64,000 bases of DNA from an uncultured Eubacterium sp. (GCA_910584595.1 CAJUBQ010000008.1:1-64000), one strand, 5' to 3'. Shown: positions 35,325 through 45,185, numbered from the stretch's first letter. Program-made: numbers and translations. The notes: generated from the letters alone by a model not told the origin.

Positions 35325-37350
35325 AAAGCTGAAATTTTGATACCTGATCTTTCAGCATAGCTGCCTGCTCAGACATTTTCTCACTAACCGCAGCAGAATC
35401 CTTTACAACATCCCCATTGCTTTGTACAACATCTGAAATACGTCCCAATTCCTGAGAAATCTGTTCTACTGCATTGGATTGGTCGTCCGCAGCTTCAAAA
35501 ATAGACGATACTGCATTTGAAACCTGTTCTGCGCTTGTTACCACTTCCTGCAAAGCCTGATTCGTAAGATCCGAAATGTGGCTGCCTGTTTCTACCGCTG
35601 TAACAGTTTCCCGAATTAAAAACGCCGTATTTCTTGCCGCTTCCGCAGACTGTCCCGCAAGCATCCTTACTTCGTCTGCCACTACTGCAAATCCCTTGCC
35701 TGCTTCACCTGCTCTTGCCGCTTCTATTGCCGCATTCAATGACAAAATATTCGTTTGAGACGCAATATCTTCGATCGTCTTGATTACATTTATAATCTCC
35801 TTGGATTTTTCGTCAATCGTCTGCATCGCGCTCATCAGATTCAGCATATCACTGCTGCATGTCTCGATTCTTTGATGTGTCCGGATATTTTCCTCTTTTG
35901 CAAGACTTGCAAACTTAGCGGTAGCGTCTACCTGCTGCTCAATATTGCTCACAGCATTGCCTAGCGCCTGAACCGATAATGCCTGTTCGGCTGCACCCTG
36001 TGACATCGTATCGGCTCTCGATAATACCTGTTCGGCTTCAGAATTTACCTGATGCGATACAAATGATATTTCTTTTAACACTTTCGTCAGCTTGGAGCGA
36101 ATGGCCTGCAGACTGCCCGTCAGCATTTTCAGTCCGCCAATATAATAATCTTCATTCTTTGTCACATCAACCGTCAGATTTCCATCCGCAATTTCACTTA
36201 ATATCCTTTCCATATCTTCAATAGCCGCTTTTAAATGGCTGCAGACATTATGCGTAGCCTCTGCTATCAAGCCCACCTCGTCTTTTCTTCCATAAAATAT
36301 TTCCAGCCCTTTATCAGCAGCAAGGTTAAACTCACTTAATTCTGAAATCGCCTTTTCCACAACCATCAGTTCTTTTCCGGTTCTTCTTAAAATAATGAGA
36401 ATAGCAAAAATAATCATAGCTGCTACTGCTGCACAGGCAATTCCCATCAAAATACGCACTAAAATAACCGAACTGTATACTTTGGATGAATCAGCCTGAA
36501 CCATAAAAATCCATCCCCTGTTTTTTAAATGCTTATAAACTGCAAGCTGCTTTCTGCCATTTTCATCCCGATAAGTATATGCTGTTGTTTCTGTATCATC
36601 TGTTTCCTGCACCTGTTTTATAATTTCCAGATGCCCTTCCTCTTTTATCTGTGTATTCAATAAAGATTCATCTTCATGATATAAATATACGCCCGTCTGT
36701 GCATTCATAAACACATATTTGCTTTCCGGAAGATTTTTAAGCTCCAGATCTAAAAGCGCATCCATCAGCCGGTCAGCATAAACAGCGGCGCCTGCATATC
36801 CCAAACATGTCTGCCCCTCATAAATCGGACAATACATAGAAATTACCATATTTCCGGTTCCCGGAGACTGCATGATACCAAGATTGGTAAGCTCTTGTCT
36901 GGCTAAGATCGTATCACGAAACATTTCCAGATCTTCTCCCTGGCGAGTTGTAATCCCAACCGCCTCCGGCGCTGTATGGGTCAGCACATACGTATCCGTA
37001 TCAGCAATATACAGCCCTTCAAATATTCCTTTAACATTAGAAAAATCGACCGTATACTGTCCGGCTCTTTGAAGCAGTTTCTCATCCTTTGGATGCGCCA
37101 AAAGCTCCCTTACTTCGCTACTTAAAGCAAACGCCTCTAAATACTCCTCAGCGGATGTTACATAATCGTCGATAATGACAGCTCTTGACTCAACCGCATT
37201 TGTCATCCGACTTGTAATGTCATCTCTGACCATAGACTCTGTACTAAATGCTATCACGATCCAAAGCAGCAGCATACCGATCAGTGTAATTGCTGTAGTA
37301 AGTATGCTGATTCTTGATGCAAGTTTTCGATTTTTCATAATATTTTTCAT
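35323..37350 (-). CDS. Methyl-accepting chemotaxis protein with dCache sensor
   Basis: A 675-residue chemoreceptor: first membrane helix ~13-35, large external double-Cache sensor (~40-300), second helix ~300-322, a HAMP region, and a cytoplasmic signalling coil with the hairpin tip IINVIKTIEDIASQTNILSL, AAIEAARAGEAGKGFAVVAD and VRMLAGQSAEAARN. It would bind small molecules such as amino acids outside and control CheA or a related kinase. No other chemotaxis genes are nearby. GGGAGG lies 17 nt before the first ATG; the Met five codons on is an alternative start. Confidence 0.9.
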   Translation of the reverse strand: MKNIMKNRKLASRISILTTAITLIGMLLLWIVIAFSTESMVRDDITSRMTNAVESRAVIIDDYVTSAEEYLEAFALSSEVRELLAHPKDEKLLQRAGQYTVDFSNVKGIFEGLYIADTDTYVLTHTAPEAVGITTRQGEDLEMFRDTILARQELTNLGIMQSPGTGNMVISMYCPIYEGQTCLGYAGAAVYADRLMDALLDLELKNLPESKYVFMNAQTGVYLYHEDESLLNTQIKEEGHLEIIKQVQETDDTETTAYTYRDENGRKQLAVYKHLKNRGWIFMVQADSSKVYSSVILVRILMGIACAAVAAMIIFAILIILRRTGKELMVVEKAISELSEFNLAADKGLEIFYGRKDEVGLIAEATHNVCSHLKAAIEDMERILSEIADGNLTVDVTKNEDYYIGGLKMLTGSLQAIRSKLTKVLKEISFVSHQVNSEAEQVLSRADTMSQGAAEQALSVQALGNAVSNIEQQVDATAKFASLAKEENIRTHQRIETCSSDMLNLMSAMQTIDEKSKEIINVIKTIEDIASQTNILSLNAAIEAARAGEAGKGFAVVADEVRMLAGQSAEAARNTAFLIRETVTAVETGSHISDLTNQALQEVVTSAEQVSNAVSSIFEAADDQSNAVEQISQELGRISDVVQSNGDVVKDSAAVSEKMSEQAAMLKDQVSKFQL

Positions 37351-37526
37351 AAATAATAGATACTTCCTCCCTGTTGCATGTATAGTTTTAAAATTGTACC
37401 AATCTATTTATAGTTATTGATATTAAATACCGGTATTGCATTATCACATCCTTTTTTTCATTCATTATGTATAAATAATCTGATAAATTTTAACACTTTT
37501 TTCATATTTTTTCAATACATTGTTAA
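37351..37526. other. AT-rich leader of the chemoreceptor gene
   Basis: No gene is seen. The region probably contains the chemoreceptor promoter (minus strand) and adjoins the palindromic element beginning at 37527. Confidence 0.35.
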
Positions 37527-37684
37527 AGCATGTTTGAAAAATGCTTTCCGTGAGATGTGATTCACACTTTGTGGAGAATTTATCCCAAATTTATGAGTCG
37601 TAGCGGGCTACGTTGATTAAATTTGGGATAAATTCTCCGCAAAGTGGGGAGTGCAGATCGCGGGAATGATTTTTCAAACACGCT
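37527..37684. repeat. 158-bp imperfect palindrome (AGCGTGTTTGAAA family)
   Basis: The outer ends AGCATGTTTGAAAAATG (37527 onward) and ATTTTTCAAACACGCT (to 37684) are inverted, and an inner 22-bp arm TGGAGAATTTATCCCAAATT pairs with its complement after 37617. The centre holds a further hairpin CGTAGCGGGCTACG. It has no coding content. Its ends match the shorter repeats at 35288, 48611 and 51567, so it looks like a full-length non-autonomous element of that family. Confidence 0.65.
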
Positions 37685-37768
37685 ATAGTAAAGACTTTAC
37701 ATAAAAACATTTTATAAATTTTTTAGAATTGCTAAACCCCTTGAAAAATCAGCATTTTCATCAAATTG

Positions 37769-37831
37769 TTAGCACTCACTTGAAAAGAGTGCTGATTTTC
37801 TATTGACTTTTTTCTTTCTTCGTATTACTAT
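37769..37831 (+). promoter_or_regulatory. CIRCE element (HrcA operator) and promoter of htpG
   Basis: TTAGCACTC (37769-37777), a 9-nt spacer and GAGTGCTGA (37787-37795) match the CIRCE consensus TTAGCACTC-N9-GAGTGCTAA with one mismatch. Just downstream, a -35 TTGACT (37803-37808) and -10 TACTAT (37826-37831) are spaced by 17 nt. HrcA bound here would block heat-shock transcription of htpG at normal temperature. Confidence 0.88.
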
Positions 37832-37902
37832 TTCACATAGATCAAAACGTAATCTTATTACATTTTAATAAAAATAAAATCAAAGAAAAGGAGTTCATTT
37901 TC

Positions 37903-40053
37903 ATGGAAAACAAACACGGAAATCTTTCTATTAACAGCGAAAACATCTTCCCTATTATTAAAAAATGGCTGTATTCAGATCACGATATTTTTTACCGTGA
38001 ATTAATTTCCAATGGCTGTGACGCCATTACAAAATTAAAAAAGCTGGATATGATGGGCGAGTATTCTCTGCCGGACAATTATAAACCGCAGATTCAGGTA
38101 ACAGTCAATCCGGATGAAAAGACTTTGACTGTCACAGACAACGGCCTTGGCATGACTGCCGAAGAAGTCGAAGAATACATTAACCAGATCGCTTTTTCCG
38201 GCGCGGCTGATTTCCTGGAAAAATACAAAGACAAAGCAAACGAAGATCAGATTATCGGTCATTTCGGCCTTGGCTTTTATTCTGCCTTTATGGTTGCAGA
38301 CCAGGTAACGATTGATACGCTCTCTTATCAGGAAGGCGCACATCCGGTTCACTGGTCCTGTGACGGCGGCACAGAATTTGATATGAAAGAAGGCACAAAA
38401 GACAGTGTTGGCACTACGATGACGCTGTATTTAAATGAAGACTGTCTGGAATTTGCCAATGAATACCGGGCGAGAGAAGTCATTGAAAAGTACTGCTCTT
38501 TCATGCCGATTCCAATCTATTTAAACAAGGCAAATGCCGAACCGGAATATGAAACGATCGACCCTGCCGATAAACGCGAAGATGATACGGTTATTGAAAC
38601 GGTCATTGAAGAAGCAAAAACCGAAGAAAAAGAAAACGAGAACGGCGAAAAAGAAATCGTAGAAGTATCTCCGCGTACAGAAAAATTAAAGATTGTAAAA
38701 CGTCCGGTTTCCTTAAACGATACGAATCCTCTGTGGGCGAAGACTCCAAAAGACTGTACCGATGAAGAATACAAAGAGTTTTACCGCAAAGTCTTTCATG
38801 ATTACAAAGAGCCACTGTTTTGGATCCACTTAAATATGGACTATCCGTTTAATTTAAAGGGCATTTTATACTTCCCGAAAATTAATACGGAATACGACTC
38901 GATTGAAGGTACGATTAAACTGTATAACAACCAGGTATTTATTGCAGATAACATTAAAGAAGTCATCCCTGAATTTTTAATGCTGTTAAAGGGCGTCATC
39001 GACTGTCCGGATCTTCCGTTAAATGTATCCAGAAGCGCACTGCAAAATGATGGCTTCGTAAAGAAAATTTCTGAATACATTACGAAAAAAGTCGCAGACA
39101 AGCTCACCGGCATGTGCAAAACAGAAAAAGAAAACTACGAAAAATACTGGGACGATATCAGCCCGTTTATCAAATACGGCTGCTTAAGAGACGACAAGTT
39201 CTGCGATAAGATGAACGACTACATTTTATTTAAAAACCTCGAGCACAAATATCTGACGCTTCCGGAATGTTTAAAGGCTGACGAAGAGGACGCAGCAAAA
39301 GACGCACAGCAGACAGAAAGTTCCGAAAATGCGGAAAATTCTGAAACTGGAGAAAGTTCTGAAAATACGGTAGAAGTAGAAAACGCAGACGGAACATCTG
39401 CAACCGGAAACGATGCCGAAGAACCGGAAGAAGAAAAAGATACTCGCAAGATCGTTTATTACGTAACGGACGAACAGCAGCAGAGTCAGTATATCAATAT
39501 GTTTAAAGAACAAGGCATGGACGCCGTAATCTTAGACCATAATATCGACTCTTCTTTTATCACACAGTTAGAGCGCCGCAATGAAAAATTCAAATTTATG
39601 CGTATCGACGCTGATGTAACAGAATCCTTAAAAGAAGAATCTTCTGAGGAAGAATTAAAAGAAGAAACAGATGCGCTGACAGAAACCTTCCGCAAAGCGA
39701 TTGGCAACGACAAGCTTACTGTAAAAGTAGAAAAACTGAAAAACGAAAATGTCTCTTCCATCATTACTTTATCTGAAGAAGGCAGACGTATGCAGGAAAT
39801 GATGAAGATGTACGCGATGGGCGGCATGGGAGGCATGGACAGCTCCATGTTTGGCGGAGATGTTTCCCTTACTTTAAATGCGAACCACGCACTTGTAAAA
39901 TATATCTTCGAAAACAAAGATTCCGAACATGTACCGACTTTCTGCCAGCAGCTATATGACCTTGCTATGATTAGCAACCAGCCGCTTGCACCGGAAGCTA
40001 TGACAAAATTTATTGCACGAAGCAATGAAATTATGATGCTGCTGGCAAAATAA
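37903..40053 (+). CDS. htpG: Molecular chaperone HtpG (Hsp90) with acidic insert
   Basis: A 716-residue Hsp90, about 90 residues longer than typical bacterial HtpG. The GHKL ATP site is intact: ELISNGCDAITKL, VTDNGLGMT and IGHFGLGFYSAFMV; the middle-domain Arg is in LNVSRSALQND. The extra length is a charged linker near residues 220-265 (EEAKTEEKENENGEKEI) and an acidic Ser/Glu/Asn-rich insert near 465-525. GGAG lies upstream of the ATG. It is a single-gene transcript under CIRCE control, convergent with the GTPase gene, and ends at the terminator at 40113. Confidence 0.95.
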   Translation: MENKHGNLSINSENIFPIIKKWLYSDHDIFYRELISNGCDAITKLKKLDMMGEYSLPDNYKPQIQVTVNPDEKTLTVTDNGLGMTAEEVEEYINQIAFSGAADFLEKYKDKANEDQIIGHFGLGFYSAFMVADQVTIDTLSYQEGAHPVHWSCDGGTEFDMKEGTKDSVGTTMTLYLNEDCLEFANEYRAREVIEKYCSFMPIPIYLNKANAEPEYETIDPADKREDDTVIETVIEEAKTEEKENENGEKEIVEVSPRTEKLKIVKRPVSLNDTNPLWAKTPKDCTDEEYKEFYRKVFHDYKEPLFWIHLNMDYPFNLKGILYFPKINTEYDSIEGTIKLYNNQVFIADNIKEVIPEFLMLLKGVIDCPDLPLNVSRSALQNDGFVKKISEYITKKVADKLTGMCKTEKENYEKYWDDISPFIKYGCLRDDKFCDKMNDYILFKNLEHKYLTLPECLKADEEDAAKDAQQTESSENAENSETGESSENTVEVENADGTSATGNDAEEPEEEKDTRKIVYYVTDEQQQSQYINMFKEQGMDAVILDHNIDSSFITQLERRNEKFKFMRIDADVTESLKEESSEEELKEETDALTETFRKAIGNDKLTVKVEKLKNENVSSIITLSEEGRRMQEMMKMYAMGGMGGMDSSMFGGDVSLTLNANHALVKYIFENKDSEHVPTFCQQLYDLAMISNQPLAPEAMTKFIARSNEIMMLLAK

Positions 40054-40112
40054 ATGCAGCCGTTAAAATAAACCATAGAACTGTTTTAAATCATTTTCAT
40101 TCATAAAAACAT

Positions 40113-40150
40113 AAAAGCCGGACTGATCTTAGCAGACCAGTCCGGCTTTT
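40113..40150. terminator. Bidirectional terminator between htpG and the GTPase-NYN gene
   Basis: AAAAGCCGGACTG (40113-40125) pairs perfectly with CAGTCCGGCTTTT (40138-40150). A/T tracts on both sides allow it to serve both convergent genes. Confidence 0.85.
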
Positions 40151-40172
40151 ATGTTTTATGATTTCATATCTG

Positions 40173-42935
40173 CTATTTCATATTTTTTATATTACGCCTG
40201 CTTTTCAAAAGCGCATCCTCAAACGGCATATTGCCTCCCTGCGGCTGTTTTGATAAATATTCCGTATACATCTTTTTATTTTCCATGCGCACTTCTTCTT
40301 CCAATTCTGTTGCCGATACAAGCCGGCACCCCTGTCCCCGGATAATAATCTGCTCAAGTCCATCGGAAGTGGCTACCGTTACCTGATACTTTCTGCCATT
40401 TTCATGCGCAAACCGCTCAATGTACTGATCTGCAGTCTCCGCTTCTTTTGTGTACACAACATGAATATTATGGTAATCATAATACTCCGTCTGATGTCCT
40501 TCCACGCGGTACGCATCAAATACTACAATCAGACAGTATTTTTTTACCGCCTGATAATTGCACATAATATCCAAAAGACGCCCTCTGGCGCCGTCAATAT
40601 TATCCTTTGCAAGTTCGCTCAGCTCTTTCCACGCAAAAATAATATTGTATCCATCGACTAAAAAATACTGCGTGCGGTTTTTCGTCTTTTGCCGCCTGTG
40701 CTCCGTACTTTGAGGCGGAGTGGAAAGCTCTTCGGCAGATGTATCATACACGATTTTCTTTTGTTTTTTATGATATTCATTCTTATGATAACCGTTCTTA
40801 TATTTTCCCGTCCGGTCTTTTCCACGCTGATTCGCCTGATACGTATCCGCAATGATTCTGTCTACCTCATCGGCGCCAATGCTTTCACTCCGAACCGACG
40901 GCGCATGTTTTTTTAATTTTTCCGATTCTTCCAGCAAACGGATCTCTTCAGACCTGGGCGCCAGACATGCACTTTCCAGATGCATGTAATCTTTTACTTC
41001 ATACCACTCTACAACAAATCCGGCCCCATGCGCACAAAAAACAGAAGACGACGGATGTTCCAGATCACTGAGCGGATCATACGCAAACCGCTCCAGCACC
41101 TCGTTTGTATTGTGGCAGGGTGCATATCCTTTCAGCGTACATTGCAGCCTTCCAAGTCCTTTCGTATATTGCGTGACCTCTTTTTGATAACCGCGCATCG
41201 TAACTACAGGCGCACTTCCGGTCAGTACAGCCATTCCATGCTCCATCTGCGGCAATCCCGGCTGTCCATGCATATGTTCAATATCCGTCATCGCCCTGCC
41301 AACCATCCCATCCGGCAGTTCCAGGCGAAAATCATAATACGGCTCCAACAGTACCGACTGCGCCTGCATCAGTCCCTGACGTACCGCACGATACGTCGCC
41401 TGCCTGAAATCCCCGCCTTCGGTATGCTTAAGATGCGCCCGTCCGGTCACAAGCGTAATCTTCATGTCCGTCAGCGCCGATCCGGTCAGCACTCCTTTGT
41501 GCTCCCGCTCTTCCAGGTGCGTCAGCACTAATCGCTGCCAGTTTCTATCTAAAATATCCTCACTGCAGTCTGTCGCAAATTGCATCCCGCTGCCTGCTTC
41601 CCCTGGTTCTAACAACAAATGTACCTCTGCGTAATGACGCAAAGGTTCAAAATGTCCGACTCCTTCCACCCGATCTGCAATCGTTTCTTTATATACAATA
41701 TTTCCAGGGCCAAACGCTACCGTCACACCAAAACGTTCTTCGATCATATTTGTCAATATTTCAAGCTGTACCTCCCCCATCAGCTGTGCCTGAATTTCCT
41801 GCAGCTTTTCATGAAACAAAATATGAAGCTGCGGTTCTTCTTCTTCCAGCTGACGAAGCTTTGGCAGCATAACCGCCGCATCACAGCCTTGCGGCAATAT
41901 AATCTGATACGTCAGTACCGGCTCCAGCAACGGAACCATGGAATCCGGTTCTGCGCCAAGCCCTTCACCAGGCTTTGTCTGCGTCAGCCCTGTGACTGCA
42001 CATACTGTCCCTGCATGCACTTCACCCACTGCTTCATATTTGACCCCGGAGTAAATCCGAATCTGATTGACCTTTTCTTCCCATCGATCTTCTTGTTTTA
42101 AAACTGTGCGTACTTTGAGCGAACCACCGGTTATTTTTAAATACGTCAATCGGTTCCCTTGCTCATCTCTTGTAATTTTAAACACTTTTGCCGCAAATTC
42201 TTTCGGATACCGCGGCTCTTTGATATATTTGACAAATCCATCCAAAAATTCCTCTACACCGATCAGACGCAATGCCGAACCAAAAAAACACGGAAATACT
42301 TCGCGTTTTGCAATCATATCCTGAATACAATCTGTCTGTATCCGATCTTGTTCCAAAAACTGCTCCATCGCTGTTTCGCTGCACATCGCAAGCGCATCAA
42401 AAAACTCCTCCCCATCCAGACTGGAAAAATCCACACAACTGCCATCCAACCGCGATTGAAGCTGTGCAAGCAGCGCAGGTTTTTGGATCTGGTTCAATTC
42501 CTGTTCGGAAATCTGATCTGTTTTATTTACAAATACAAAGACCGGGATCTGATATTGCTTTAACAATCTCCACAACGTCTGCGTATGCCCCTGCACACCA
42601 TCCGTCATACTGATAATTAAAACGGCATAATCTAATACTTGTAAGGTACGCTCCATCTCAGCGGAAAAATCTACATGTCCCGGTGTATCTAATAATGTAA
42701 TATGTACATCCTTCCAATTGAGAACTGCCTGTTTGGAAAAAATAGTTATACCTCTGGCACGCTCCAATTCATACGTATCCAGAAACGTGTTCTGTTTGTC
42801 CACACGCCCCTGTTCACGAATACTGCCGCTAATATACAACATCCCTTCGGATAAAGTCGTCTTTCCCGCATCCACATGGGCAAGCAGGCCGATACAGATA
42901 TGCTTTTTTGGCTTAGTTTCTGATGTGTCAGCCAT
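40173..42935 (-). CDS. TetM/EF-G-like translational GTPase fused to a YacP/Rae1-type NYN endoribonuclease
   Basis: A 920-residue fusion. Residues 1 to ~665 are a ribosomal-protection-type GTPase with G1 AHVDAGKTT, G2 RGIT, G3 DTPGHVDF, G4 NKTD and the C-terminal EF-G domains (QSVLLEPYYDF, RGYQKEVTQYTKGLG). A basic linker (~670-750: GKYKNGYHKNEYHKK) leads to an NYN nuclease domain (~756-905) with acidic residues in FLVDGYNIIFAW, VVFDAYRVEG and TSDGLEQ. YacP/Rae1 of Bacillus subtilis cuts mRNA in the ribosomal A site, where EF-G-like GTPases bind, so the fusion may deliver a nuclease to stalled ribosomes (inference). It may or may not confer tetracycline resistance. The ATG at 42933-42935 is used; a TTG precedes it. 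Confidence 0.88.
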   Translation of the reverse strand: MADTSETKPKKHICIGLLAHVDAGKTTLSEGMLYISGSIREQGRVDKQNTFLDTYELERARGITIFSKQAVLNWKDVHITLLDTPGHVDFSAEMERTLQVLDYAVLIISMTDGVQGHTQTLWRLLKQYQIPVFVFVNKTDQISEQELNQIQKPALLAQLQSRLDGSCVDFSSLDGEEFFDALAMCSETAMEQFLEQDRIQTDCIQDMIAKREVFPCFFGSALRLIGVEEFLDGFVKYIKEPRYPKEFAAKVFKITRDEQGNRLTYLKITGGSLKVRTVLKQEDRWEEKVNQIRIYSGVKYEAVGEVHAGTVCAVTGLTQTKPGEGLGAEPDSMVPLLEPVLTYQIILPQGCDAAVMLPKLRQLEEEEPQLHILFHEKLQEIQAQLMGEVQLEILTNMIEERFGVTVAFGPGNIVYKETIADRVEGVGHFEPLRHYAEVHLLLEPGEAGSGMQFATDCSEDILDRNWQRLVLTHLEEREHKGVLTGSALTDMKITLVTGRAHLKHTEGGDFRQATYRAVRQGLMQAQSVLLEPYYDFRLELPDGMVGRAMTDIEHMHGQPGLPQMEHGMAVLTGSAPVVTMRGYQKEVTQYTKGLGRLQCTLKGYAPCHNTNEVLERFAYDPLSDLEHPSSSVFCAHGAGFVVEWYEVKDYMHLESACLAPRSEEIRLLEESEKLKKHAPSVRSESIGADEVDRIIADTYQANQRGKDRTGKYKNGYHKNEYHKKQKKIVYDTSAEELSTPPQSTEHRRQKTKNRTQYFLVDGYNIIFAWKELSELAKDNIDGARGRLLDIMCNYQAVKKYCLIVVFDAYRVEGHQTEYYDYHNIHVVYTKEAETADQYIERFAHENGRKYQVTVATSDGLEQIIIRGQGCRLVSATELEEEVRMENKKMYTEYLSKQPQGGNMPFEDALLKSRRNIKNMK

Positions 42936-43050
42936 CAAAAATGCCCCTTTCTTTTGAACGCGTCTCTCTTCGCTGTCATTTGTTTTTTACACACCCATAG
43001 ATTGTAGCAAAAAATCTGCCTTGTGACAACCGTTAATTTTTTGACAGGAT

Positions 43051-44100
43051 TTACCTCATTTCCTGAAACGTTCGCGCCATATCCCCAACCAGGCTCCATT
43101 GTCTTTGCATGTAAGACTTTAGAGGTTCCGTACTTTCACGGTAAGCCACATAAATCTGTTCCATGTTTTCAAAATGCTGCGCAACGGCACAAGCCGCCTG
43201 ATAGCCGCTTTCTATCGCTGCCGATATTCCCTCTCCCATAGGATTTAAAAATCCTGCCGCTTCACCGGCAAACAGAACATGATGCATCCCATAATCAATA
43301 TAGCAGCCCGGGCGAATATACGGCATCAGCCATTTTTCTGATTTTATCCGCTCCTCTGTCTGCAGATGGTGATGTTTTTCCATATACGCAAGAAAGGTAT
43401 CGTAAAAGTACCGCATCTTTCCCGTATCCTTTACAGCCACACCCAATACAAGCAAGCCGTCTTTCACATTAAACCATGCATCGTACTCCGATAGTTCGGG
43501 CTGTAAATAAGCATAAAAATAATGTGGATCCAGATCGATGCTGCCCTGATAAAACGTCTGATAGGTCGTAATATAGGAAGGCGCGCATTTCATAATCCTT
43601 TGTTTTAACGTCCGCGCCACACCTTCGCAGTCCAAAAGATATCTTGCTTCCTCCGTATAAGTTTTCGTGCCTGTTTTTGTATCCGCCGCTTTCCCATGCA
43701 GTGTAACACTTACAAAATTTCCTTTTTCTTCACACGAAAGAGCAATCGTATCATCCCTGACATTGGCTCCGCTTTCCTTTGCCTTTTTTGCCAGCCAGTA
43801 ATCAAACGTACTGCGCCAGATATTGCGTCCTTCCTGTTCATAACGATATTCTTTTCCAAGATCATTGGTAAAAATCATCCCTCTGTTTTGTGCCGGCTCA
43901 CACATGACAGATTCCGGCACGCTTTCGCCAAAATACAGCTCTGTCAACTCCATCGTTTTTTTAATAAGAATACCGGAGCATGATTTATAACGGGGAATTT
44001 TGAACTTTTCGATCAGCAAAACACTGTGTCCTTTTTGCGACAGTATTTTTGCCGCCGTACTGCCCGCCGGCCCTGCTCCAACAACAATCACATCATACAT
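43051..44100 (-). CDS. FAD-dependent oxidoreductase of the geranylgeranyl reductase family
   Basis: A 349-residue flavoprotein starting MYDVIVVGAGPAGSTAAKIL (dinucleotide-binding motif), then SCSGILIKKT, and the second FAD motif LFAGEAAGFLNPMGEGISAA. This arrangement is that of the FixC/geranylgeranyl reductase branch of the PHBH superfamily. The ATG at 44098-44100 follows AAGGGGATGG; the longer frame adds 15 non-family residues. The substrate is unknown: an isoprenoid, a quinone or an aromatic compound are possible. It is a single gene between the GTPase-NYN and por loci. Confidence 0.8.
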   Translation of the reverse strand: MYDVIVVGAGPAGSTAAKILSQKGHSVLLIEKFKIPRYKSCSGILIKKTMELTELYFGESVPESVMCEPAQNRGMIFTNDLGKEYRYEQEGRNIWRSTFDYWLAKKAKESGANVRDDTIALSCEEKGNFVSVTLHGKAADTKTGTKTYTEEARYLLDCEGVARTLKQRIMKCAPSYITTYQTFYQGSIDLDPHYFYAYLQPELSEYDAWFNVKDGLLVLGVAVKDTGKMRYFYDTFLAYMEKHHHLQTEERIKSEKWLMPYIRPGCYIDYGMHHVLFAGEAAGFLNPMGEGISAAIESGYQAACAVAQHFENMEQIYVAYRESTEPLKSYMQRQWSLVGDMARTFQEMR

Positions 44101-44245
44101 AACCCATCCCCTTCTTCCTTTGTATTGATATGTTTTGTTCATCATATCATAATTTCACCGTTTTTTAAATAGTTTGTAATTCCTCTAACATTACTAATTT
44201 ACAGGAAGCGTTTTCAAAGGCTAATATATTTCAACGCAAATGAAA

Positions 44246-44266
44246 AGAGCGGTTGTATACCGCTCT
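44246..44266 (-). terminator. Terminator of the por-lysR operon
   Basis: AGAGCGGT (44246-44253) pairs with ACCGCTCT (44259-44266) around a 5-nt loop, followed on the minus strand by TTTTC. It lies 35 nt past the LysR gene stop. Confidence 0.7.
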
Positions 44267-44300
44267 ACTCTAATTGTCATAACATATTTTCAACTGCTGC

Positions 44301-45176
44301 TTAAACACTTTTGTACTTTTCCAAAATATGATTATAAAATGTCCGGACTGCCGGCGCCATAAACTCCGGATGCAGCGCGGCAATCCCAATAATACGGCAC
44401 GTCTGAGGATATACCGGATAACAATCTACCTGATATGGAATGTCGCGCATGACTAATTCCGGCATCAGGCAAATCCCAAAACCTTTTGCCACCAGCGCAA
44501 TCGTCGACAGATCGTCGACCACATGATAGTTGGACTGGATACGCAGTGAATTTTCTTTTAAAAAATTTTGAATATCTGCGTCGGTACATTCACGCTGTGT
44601 CACAAACTGATGCGCCCGCATCTCTTCGATATCCATATAAGGTCTGTCGGCGTCTTTCCGCGCTCCTTTGGGCAGGACGCATAACAGCGGGTCTTTGTAC
44701 AGCGGTTCGATCGGAATGTCTTTTGCGCTGGATACGGACAAAAACCCAAGATCCGCCACACCGTTTTTTATCCAGTAATACACATCGTCATACGTCCCCT
44801 GAAACACTTCGATCGTAATCTTAGAAAACTGCTTTTCAAAAGATCGCAGGATATCCGGCAGCCAGTTTGTACATACGCTCGAAAAGACAGCAATTTTTAC
44901 TTTTCCCTGTTTTAATCCGTTAAACTCCGCAATTGCCTGCTGTAAACTTTCCTCGCTGTTTAATACCGCATTGACATACGGCAGCAGATGCTCCCCATAA
45001 TTTGTCAAAGTAATGCCGGATTTGCTCCGGGTCAATACGTTAAAGCCAAGCTCACGTTCCATCGAAGAGATCGTATGGCTGATTGCGGACGGTGTTAAGC
45101 CAAGAATATCGGCAGCTTTATGAAAGCTGCCGATATTTGCTGCGGTCTGAAACACCTGATAAGTCAATAGTGTCAT
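44301..45176 (-). CDS. LysR family transcriptional regulator
   Basis: A 291-residue LysR protein: winged-helix N-terminus (FQTAANIGSFHKAADILGLT, SAISHTISSMERELGF) and a periplasmic-binding-like effector domain. AGGAG precedes the ATG, which lies 9 nt after the porB stop, so it is the last gene of the por operon rather than divergent as is usual for LysR genes. It probably regulates por; the inverted repeat over the por promoter is a candidate site. Confidence 0.88.
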   Translation of the reverse strand: MTLLTYQVFQTAANIGSFHKAADILGLTPSAISHTISSMERELGFNVLTRSKSGITLTNYGEHLLPYVNAVLNSEESLQQAIAEFNGLKQGKVKIAVFSSVCTNWLPDILRSFEKQFSKITIEVFQGTYDDVYYWIKNGVADLGFLSVSSAKDIPIEPLYKDPLLCVLPKGARKDADRPYMDIEEMRAHQFVTQRECTDADIQNFLKENSLRIQSNYHVVDDLSTIALVAKGFGICLMPELVMRDIPYQVDCYPVYPQTCRIIGIAALHPEFMAPAVRTFYNHILEKYKSV

Positions 45177-45185
45177 TTTTTTCTC

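Noticed and set aside
40173..42935. A recently acquired tetracycline resistance gene
   Set aside because: No mobile element, leader peptide or base-composition shift is seen around it, and the fused nuclease domain is not present in tet(M)/(O)/(W). Resistance cannot be claimed from sequence.
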